Source of the DNA: Corynebacterium sp. NML98-0116
GTDB taxonomy: Bacteria > Actinomycetota > Actinomycetes > Mycobacteriales > Mycobacteriaceae
Reading direction: 5' to 3'
Length of the DNA stretch: 64,000 bases
Assembly: GCF_001767255.1 (NCBI RefSeq)
Contig: NZ_CP017639.1
Span: 1,014,875 to 1,078,874, forward strand
The position numbers and the translations under genes are program-made. Within the stretch, counting starts at the first letter, position 1; each line of letters begins with the position of its first letter. Under the pieces are notes generated by a model. It had not been told where the DNA came from. It saw only the letters and a list, made by a program, of their open reading frames with translations, and ran no database searches. Below, one piece after another: positions 58,225 through 64,000 of the stretch.

Positions 58225-59451
58225 TTGTCTACACGTGATACTGGTACGTACTACCGTTTATTCACCAGTGAATCGGTGACTGAAGGTCACCCCGACAAGA
58301 TCTGCGACGCAATTTCGGACGCGATTTTGGACGACATGCTCAAGCAGGATCCGTCCTCGCGTGTCGCTGTAGAAACCTTAGTGACGACCGGTCAGGTGCA
58401 CGTGGTGGGTGAGGTACAAACCGAGGCTTACTCAAACATCGCCAAGATTGTCCGCGACAAGTTGGTCGGAATCGGGTTTTCCTCGTCGGAGGTGGGCTTT
58501 GATGGCCGTACATGTGGAGTGAACATCGCCATCGGCGATCAGTCTGCTGAAATTTCGGACGGCGTTAGTTTTTCTCAGGAGTCGCGCGAGAACGACACCA
58601 TCGAAGCGCTCAACCAGACAGGTGCTGGTGATCAGGGGCTGATGTTTGGTTACGCTACGAATGAAACCGAAGAGTACATGCCGCTACCAATTGCGCTTGC
58701 GCACCGACTTGCGCGACGCTTGACCGAGGTGAGAAAGATGGGCACCGTCGTGGGCTTGCGCCCGGACGGTAAGACTCAGGTGACGTTCGCTTACGACGGC
58801 GACACCCCAGTGGCACTGGATACCGTGGTTATTTCCACGCAACACGACCCGGACTTCGTCGGAGAGGAACTCGAGAACGCGCTCCGTACCCATGTGCTCG
58901 AGTGGGTAATCGCTGACGCTGGGTTAGAGGAGTTCTACACGGATGACACCAAGCTGCTGATTAATCCCTCGGGTTCGTTTGTGCTTGGGGGCCCGATGGG
59001 AGACGCCGGGTTGACTGGGCGAAAGATCATCGTAGACACATATGGTGGCATGGCACGGCACGGCGGTGGTGCGTTTTCCGGCAAGGATCCATCAAAGGTT
59101 GACCGCTCTGCTGCGTACGCAACTCGTTGGGTTGCCAAGAATATTTGTGCAGCTGGTTTAGCAGACCGCGTCGAGGTGCAGGTAGCGTACGCGATTGGGC
59201 GAGCAACCCCGGTTGGCCTCTACGTTGAGACGTTTGGTACCGCAGCTGAAGGACAGACGAACGAGTCAATTCAGCAGGCTGTGGAGAAGGTCTTTGACCT
59301 TCGTCCGGCCGCAATCATCAAAGAACTTGACTTGCTTCGCCCAATTTATGCCCAAACGGCTGCGTACGGTCACTTTGGACGCACGGATGTCGACTTGCCG
59401 TGGGAGCGTTTGGACAAGGTAGATGACCTGCGCGCTGCAGCAGGGGTATAA
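58225..59451 (+). CDS. metK: S-adenosylmethionine synthetase
   Basis: 408 residues. [32 protein letters not shown] and the P-loop-like [19 protein letters not shown] are all intact. It makes S-adenosylmethionine from methionine and ATP. TTG start with AAAAGGAAG about 8 nt upstream. Expression is likely under McbR, which in Corynebacterium responds to S-adenosylhomocysteine. Confidence 0.98.
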   Translation: MSTRDTGTYYRLFTSESVTEGHPDKICDAISDAILDDMLKQDPSSRVAVETLVTTGQVHVVGEVQTEAYSNIAKIVRDKLVGIGFSSSEVGFDGRTCGVNIAIGDQSAEISDGVSFSQESRENDTIEALNQTGAGDQGLMFGYATNETEEYMPLPIALAHRLARRLTEVRKMGTVVGLRPDGKTQVTFAYDGDTPVALDTVVISTQHDPDFVGEELENALRTHVLEWVIADAGLEEFYTDDTKLLINPSGSFVLGGPMGDAGLTGRKIIVDTYGGMARHGGGAFSGKDPSKVDRSAAYATRWVAKNICAAGLADRVEVQVAYAIGRATPVGLYVETFGTAAEGQTNESIQQAVEKVFDLRPAAIIKELDLLRPIYAQTAAYGHFGRTDVDLPWERLDKVDDLRAAAGV

Positions 59452-59462
59452 GGCACGGCTGA

Positions 59463-61472
59463 ATGTCGAAGCAGCCCGCAACCTTCCTTCCTGTCGCCAA
59501 GGTGCTACCCCAGCTTGGGTTGGCACATCTAGACCGCACCTTTGACTACTACGTAGCTGAGGAGCAGTCAGAAGATGCGCAGCCGGGAACGCGGGTGCGG
59601 GTGCGGTTCGCTGGTCGACTTGTTGATGGGTTGATTCTTGGCCGGACGGAGGCCCCTGAGCATGTACGTAACTTGCGGTTCCTCGAGCGCGTGATTTCAT
59701 CGGAGGTCGTCGCTCCAATCCAGTTACGCCAGCTTGTCGACGCACTCGCTGAGCGCTATGCCGGCGTCAGGTCTGATATCTATCGCTCAGCGATCCCTCC
59801 TCGACATAAGAAAGCTGAAGAGACAGACACTTCTACACCTTGGGCGGAGCTTGGTGCGGCCACCGAGCCAGATCTTTCGGGATGGAGTACATATCAATAC
59901 GGTGAATCATTCGTCGATGCTGTGCTTGCCAGAAAGCTAGTGCGAGCAGCGTGGCAGGTTGCACCAGGTGCTCCGTGGGCAGGTCCTGTTGCTGCTTTGG
60001 CTGCAAAAGTCGCGCTTGACGGTGGCGGAGCACTCATCGTCGTACCGGACCAGCGAGATGTAGATAGCCTCGAAGCACAGTTGAAGAAGGTGGTCGGGCC
60101 TCGGCAGATAAGCACGCTCACTTCTGCACAGGGTCCGCAGGCAAGGTATTCACGATATCTTTCGGCATTGCATGGGCAGGCCCGAATCGTGGTGGGGACT
60201 CGCTCTGCCGCGTTTGCGCCGGTACAGGATCTTCGACTGCTTGTGCTCATGGATGACGGCAACGACAATCTTGTTGATCCGCGTGAGCCGTATGTGCATG
60301 CTCGCGAGGTCTTGACGACGCGCTCCGCGCTTGAGCACGTCCCTTTAATCATCGGTGGTGTCGCAAGAACTGCAGAAACCCAAATGCTGGTCGAATCGGG
60401 TTGGATGCATGGGTTGGAGGCGTCGAAAGGCACGATTCGAGAGCGGATGCCGCGGATCTATGCAGCGGGGGATTCCGACATCGCACTAGAACGTGACCCA
60501 CGTGCAAGGCAAGCAAGGCTTCCTTCTGCGGCGTTCCAAGCAGCAAAGCGGGCTCTTGAGCGTAATCGCCCGGTGCTGTTTCAGGTGCCTCGTGCTGGAT
60601 ACATTCGTGCGCTGGCTTGCGGTGATTGCCGCACTCCGTCGCGGTGTCGTGCGTGCAATGGACCGCTCGAGTTGCCACAAAGTGGGGATGCCTCCGCACC
60701 AACCTGCCGGTGGTGTGGCCGCATAGATCCGTCTTATCGTTGTGTTGCATGTGGTTCGCGAAAGCTGCGCGCAGTGGTATTGGGCACAGACCGGACGGCA
60801 GAGGAGCTTGGCCGAGCATTTCCTCATGTTCGTGTGCGGAACTCCTCGGGCGAGAAGGTACTCGCTGAGGTTGAGCCTCAGGCACAGCTTGTTGTAGCCA
60901 CGCCCGGCGCGGAACCCGTAGTAGAAGGCGGGTACGGAGCAGCGGTGCTGATGGATGCGTGGGCGCTGCTGCAACGTCCAGACTTGCGAGCAGCTGAAGA
61001 GACATATTCGAGATGGATAGCGGCTGCAGCGCTGGTTGAGTCCCATGAACGCGGCGGGGAGGTCGTCGTGACCGCTGATCCGGGAATTGCGGTTGTGCAG
61101 TTCTTCCTGCGCTGGGATCCGTCCGGCTATGCGGCGCTTGAGCTTGGACATCGAAGAGAGGTTTCGTTTCCGCCAGCTGCTCACGTAGCAGTGGTGGACG
61201 CACCACGTGTCGCTTTGGAAGATTTTTTCGCACATACGACGCTTCCTTTAGCTGCTGAGTTATTGGGGCCTGTCGACTTACCGAGCGGGGTCTCATTACC
61301 TGGCACTTGGGACGAGCAGCAGTTCGGCCCTGCGCAGCGCATGCTGGTGAGGTGCGCAGTGCAAGAACGGAATGAGCTAGGTCGTGCTTTACGGGCTGGA
61401 GTGATCAGTAGAGCGACGCGCAAGCAGGATTTACCGCTGCGGGTGCAGGTTGACCCTCTGCATATTGGATAG
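59463..61472 (+). CDS. priA: PriA-like primosomal protein N', helicase-degenerate
   Basis: 669 residues. The N-terminal DNA-binding part (LAHLDRTFDYYV, GTRVRVRFAGRLVDGLI) is conserved, and eight cysteines of the zinc region lie between CGDCRTPSRCRACNG and YRCVACGSRK. The Walker A motif is missing: the expected GSGKT position reads like VAPGAPWAGPVAAL, and the DEAD-type box reads VLMDDGND. Actinobacterial PriA proteins are known for this loss, so it likely acts structurally at replication restart. It starts 11 nt after metK. Confidence 0.9.
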   Translation: MSKQPATFLPVAKVLPQLGLAHLDRTFDYYVAEEQSEDAQPGTRVRVRFAGRLVDGLILGRTEAPEHVRNLRFLERVISSEVVAPIQLRQLVDALAERYAGVRSDIYRSAIPPRHKKAEETDTSTPWAELGAATEPDLSGWSTYQYGESFVDAVLARKLVRAAWQVAPGAPWAGPVAALAAKVALDGGGALIVVPDQRDVDSLEAQLKKVVGPRQISTLTSAQGPQARYSRYLSALHGQARIVVGTRSAAFAPVQDLRLLVLMDDGNDNLVDPREPYVHAREVLTTRSALEHVPLIIGGVARTAETQMLVESGWMHGLEASKGTIRERMPRIYAAGDSDIALERDPRARQARLPSAAFQAAKRALERNRPVLFQVPRAGYIRALACGDCRTPSRCRACNGPLELPQSGDASAPTCRWCGRIDPSYRCVACGSRKLRAVVLGTDRTAEELGRAFPHVRVRNSSGEKVLAEVEPQAQLVVATPGAEPVVEGGYGAAVLMDAWALLQRPDLRAAEETYSRWIAAAALVESHERGGEVVVTADPGIAVVQFFLRWDPSGYAALELGHRREVSFPPAAHVAVVDAPRVALEDFFAHTTLPLAAELLGPVDLPSGVSLPGTWDEQQFGPAQRMLVRCAVQERNELGRALRAGVISRATRKQDLPLRVQVDPLHIG

Positions 61473-61500
61473 TGTTGCGCCCGTGGAGCCGAGAGGTGGG

Positions 61501-61506
61501 TAGACT
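61501..61506 (+). promoter_or_regulatory. Putative -10 box (TAGACT) of def
   Basis: TAGACT is followed by 8 nt and the ATG at 61515, the same arrangement as at hisS, with no ribosome binding site between. Confidence 0.5.
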
Positions 61507-61514
61507 ATCGATCC

Positions 61515-62015
61515 ATGACAGTTCGCAGGCTTCGATTGCTCGGGGATCCTGTGCTCAATGAAGTAGCTCAAGAGGTTACTGAGTTTGGCGCTGGGATTCG
61601 CACGCTGGTCAATGACATGTTCGACACAATGGATAACGCAGGTGGTGTTGGCTTGGCTGCAAATCAGATTGGCCACAGCCTGAGGGTGTTCGTCTTCGAT
61701 TGTCAGGGGCTTCGGGGACACATTGTGAACCCGTCGTGGTCGCCGCTTTCTGGGGATAGTCAGCTGGGTACTGAAGGGTGTCTGTCCATTCCCGGTGTTA
61801 GGGCCGATGTGGAGCGATATCGCTCCGTAGTCTGCAACGGTGTCGACGCAGAGGGACATCCGTTGTCGATCCTGGGAACAGGACTCCTCGCGCGGTGCAT
61901 TCAGCACGAGACTGACCACCTTGACGGCGTTGTGTTCTTGGAGCGTCTGTCTGCGGAAGAAAAGAAACAAGCTATGTCACAAGTTCGAACATCAACGTGG
62001 TGGAAGGAACGGTAA
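61515..62015 (+). CDS. def: Peptide deformylase
   Basis: 166 residues. The three metal/active-site motifs GVGLAANQIG, EGCLSIPG and QHETDHLDG are complete. It removes the formyl group from nascent proteins; the next gene, fmt, adds that group to the initiator tRNA. Probably translated from a leaderless mRNA. The stop overlaps the fmt start by one base (TAATG). Confidence 0.97.
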   Translation: MTVRRLRLLGDPVLNEVAQEVTEFGAGIRTLVNDMFDTMDNAGGVGLAANQIGHSLRVFVFDCQGLRGHIVNPSWSPLSGDSQLGTEGCLSIPGVRADVERYRSVVCNGVDAEGHPLSILGTGLLARCIQHETDHLDGVVFLERLSAEEKKQAMSQVRTSTWWKER

Positions 62016-62947
62016 TGCGTATTGTGTTTGCTGGGACGCCAGAACCTGCAGTCGTGGCGCTGGAGGCGTTGCTTCATTCAGAGCATGAAGTAGTTGCGGT
62101 GCTCACGCGCCCTGACGCGCCGAAGGGGAGGGGGCGGACGCTTCACCCGTCGCCCGTTAAGAAAGTTGCGCTTGAGCATGGCATTGAAGTACTTGAGCCG
62201 AAGACATTGCGTGGTAATGCAGAAATCGTCGAACGTCTACGTGCGATTGCTCCAGATGCGATTCCCGTCGTAGCGTACGGCAACCTTGTTCCGCCTGAGC
62301 TGCTCGACTTGCCTCAGCACGGGTGGGTGAACCTCCACTTCTCGCTTTTGCCTGAGCTCCGGGGAGCGGCTCCAGTCCAGGCTGCAATCTTGTCGGGATT
62401 GACGACGACCGGTGCCACGACATTCCGCATCGATGAGGGACTCGATACAGGTCCAGTTCTGGCTACGTTTGAGGAAGCGATTTTGCCTACCGATACCGCG
62501 GACGATCTCTTGACCAGGCTTGCGTACAAGGGTGCTGACTTGCTTGTTGCCACGATGGATGGTCTCGCCAGTGGCAGCATAGTACCGGAACCCCAGCCCG
62601 TGGATGGCACATATGCCCCGAAAATTCAGAGCAAGGATGCTCGGATTCAGTGGGATTGTGACGCCGAAGTAGTTGATCGTACGATCCGCGCATACACGCC
62701 AGGACCTGGTGCGTGGACAATGCTCGGTGAGCAGCGTGTCAAAATCGGGCCGGTGTCGATTGGTGACTCGGATACGCTTGGCGCGGGCGAAGTGGCCGTC
62801 GAAAAGAATCGGGTGCGAGTTGGGACTGGGACAGTCGATGTGATCTTGCAAGAGATACAACCGCCTGGGAAGAAGCGTATGGCTGCAGATGCGTGGGGGC
62901 GCGGGCTCGCAACCGAGACTATTGAGGCAGGGGTGAAGTTTGTATGA
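62015..62947 (+). CDS. fmt: Methionyl-tRNA formyltransferase
   Basis: 310 residues. VFAGTPEPAVVALEALL, the folate-site HFSLLPELRGAAPVQAAI and TGATTFRIDEGLDTGPVL are diagnostic, with an OB-fold C-terminal domain. It formylates initiator Met-tRNA with 10-formyl-tetrahydrofolate. Overlaps def by 1 nt and rsmB by 4 nt (ATGA). Confidence 0.97.
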   Translation: MRIVFAGTPEPAVVALEALLHSEHEVVAVLTRPDAPKGRGRTLHPSPVKKVALEHGIEVLEPKTLRGNAEIVERLRAIAPDAIPVVAYGNLVPPELLDLPQHGWVNLHFSLLPELRGAAPVQAAILSGLTTTGATTFRIDEGLDTGPVLATFEEAILPTDTADDLLTRLAYKGADLLVATMDGLASGSIVPEPQPVDGTYAPKIQSKDARIQWDCDAEVVDRTIRAYTPGPGAWTMLGEQRVKIGPVSIGDSDTLGAGEVAVEKNRVRVGTGTVDVILQEIQPPGKKRMAADAWGRGLATETIEAGVKFV

Positions 62948-64000
62948 GCGGAGGGTTCCGATCCCGGTCTGCGGGGCGTCGTAAGCCTGCCGCGGTAAGC
63001 AAGAAGACGGCGAAGGTTGCGCAAAAGCGAACCAACCAGCAAGCGCCAAAGGTTGATATTGGTGACCCTGCTCGTGAGGCAGCGTGGTCGACGCTGATGC
63101 GCGTCGACATAGACGGGGCGTTCGCGAACTTGGTCTTGCCAGGAATACTCCGTGAACACAAGGTGCGCGGCAAGGATGCTGCATTTGCCACGGAGCTGAC
63201 GTATGGAGCACTGCGATCGCTCGGAGTGATTGATGCAGTTCTTCAGGAGTGCTCGAGCCGCGCTATTGCTGATCTCGATGCTGAGGTACGCGCAGCTCTG
63301 CGATTAGGCGCTTACCAGTTGCTGTACACCAGAGTCGGGCAGCATGCCGCGGTTGATACTTCTGTGCGCTTGGTTATCGGCGCTGGGAAACAGGGCGCGA
63401 AAGGTTTTGTTAATGCGGTGCTGCGAACGATGAGTCGGCAACCCTCGAAGCACTGGATAGACACCTGCAAGCCCAATGAGCCACTGGAGCGCATCGCGTT
63501 CGAGCACGCGCATCCTGTTTGGATTGCTCGTTCTTTTGCAACGGCGTTAGGGGTTGAAGCAGATGATCCGGAGCTGGCCGAGGCCCTCGAAGCTGACTCG
63601 GAGCGTCCCATCGTGCATCTTGTCGCACGGCCCGGCGAGATCTCCGCGGAGGAGTTGGCACTCATCACTGGTGGCGACATTGGCAAGTACTCCCCGTATG
63701 CCGTGTATTTGCCTGAGGGGAACCCAGGTGAGCTGCAGCCGGTACGTGATGGTTTCGCAGCGGTACAAGACGAAGGCTCTCAGTTGATAGCACGGGCACT
63801 TGTCCAAGCGACCGTCGCTGACGACCAGGGACGCTGGTTGGACCTCTGCGCAGGCCCGGGTGGCAAGGCTGCATTCATCGGTTCCTTGGCGGCAATTGAT
63901 GGTGCACGCGTTGATGCAGTCGAGGTTGCGCCTCACCGTGCGGAGCTTGTGCAGAAGGCGACGAAAGGTTTGCCGGTCAGTGTTCGCACAGGGGACGCGA
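62944..64000 (+). CDS. rsmB: 16S rRNA m5C967 methyltransferase RsmB/Fmu (partial)
   Basis: About 352 residues are visible; the gene continues past the right edge. A basic N terminus (RSRSAGRRKPAAVSKK) precedes a NusB-like RNA-binding domain (about 45-190) and the start of the methyltransferase domain with the AdoMet loop LDLCAGPGGKAAFIGSLAA. The catalytic cysteines lie beyond the window. ATG 62944 overlaps fmt by 4 nt. Confidence 0.93.
   Translation, partial: MSGGFRSRSAGRRKPAAVSKKTAKVAQKRTNQQAPKVDIGDPAREAAWSTLMRVDIDGAFANLVLPGILREHKVRGKDAAFATELTYGALRSLGVIDAVLQECSSRAIADLDAEVRAALRLGAYQLLYTRVGQHAAVDTSVRLVIGAGKQGAKGFVNAVLRTMSRQPSKHWIDTCKPNEPLERIAFEHAHPVWIARSFATALGVEADDPELAEALEADSERPIVHLVARPGEISAEELALITGGDIGKYSPYAVYLPEGNPGELQPVRDGFAAVQDEGSQLIARALVQATVADDQGRWLDLCAGPGGKAAFIGSLAAIDGARVDAVEVAPHRAELVQKATKGLPVSVRTGDA

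Noticed and set aside
1..64000. CRISPR arrays, insertion sequences or prophage
   Set aside because: No regularly spaced short repeats, transposase, or phage structural genes were found anywhere in the window.

Overview
This is a chromosomal segment of a Corynebacterium-type actinobacterium of moderate GC content. The genus call rests on cell-envelope genes for arabinan (aftC) and phosphatidylinositol mannosides (pgsA, patA, pimA), on the actinobacterial nucleoid protein mIHF, on a helicase-degenerate PriA, on an McbR-type operator in front of metK, and on a gene order that largely follows the corynebacterial/mycobacterial backbone. I cannot name the species. No insertion sequence, prophage or CRISPR array is visible.

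Layout. (1) 1-2162, minus strand: the start of msrB, an aftC-like arabinosyltransferase and a RibD-like reductase. (2) 2213-4472, plus strand: a two-gene cassette of unknown function, a helical protein with two C-terminal membrane helices translationally coupled to a stand-alone asparagine-synthetase-like PP-loop enzyme. It lies between the reductase and a tRNA array and is the best candidate here for an undescribed system. (3) 4582-5228: five tRNA genes, four on minus (Gly, Cys, Val, Gly) and one Val on plus. (4) 5361-7835: an exported copper/haem set (CopC, PCuAC lipoprotein, Tat-exported DyP peroxidase). (5) 7964-13721: thrS, a HIT protein, and pgsA-patA-pimA with a small LemA-like membrane protein. 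(6) 13825-24890: yebC, ruvCAB, yajC-secD-secF, a peptide-binding lipoprotein, apt and rel. (7) 24971-28983: a small exported anchored protein and a membrane cyclophilin on minus, then tpx, a metallo-beta-lactamase-fold hydrolase and hisS on plus. (8) 28990-31291, minus: sdaA and a zinc metallopeptidase. (9) 31430-40451: aspS, rarA, alaS, ruvX, mltG, aroE and a small prepilin-peptidase-like protein. (10) 40474-46017: aroC-aroK-aroB-aroQ, pepQ, efp, nusB. (11) 46075-46984, minus: two YbjN-like genes. (12) 47214-55321: the pyrimidine operon pyrR-pyrB-pyrC-carA-carB-pyrF. (13) 55539-64000: mihF, gmk, rpoZ, coaBC, metK, priA, def, fmt and the start of rsmB.

How it works together. Most of the window is housekeeping: tRNA charging, recombination repair, protein export, purine salvage with the stringent response, the shikimate pathway and UMP synthesis, often with 1-10 nt overlaps that imply translational coupling. 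Control elements that can be read directly include a TAGAC-N6-GTCTA operator inside the metK promoter, a PyrR-loop-like hairpin touching the pyrR ribosome binding site, a palindrome at the expected alaS transcription start, a long hairpin in the secD leader, and a recurring TAnnnT-N7/8-start arrangement that suggests leaderless mRNAs for at least seven genes. Functions were assigned by reading motifs and gene order; no database search was run.
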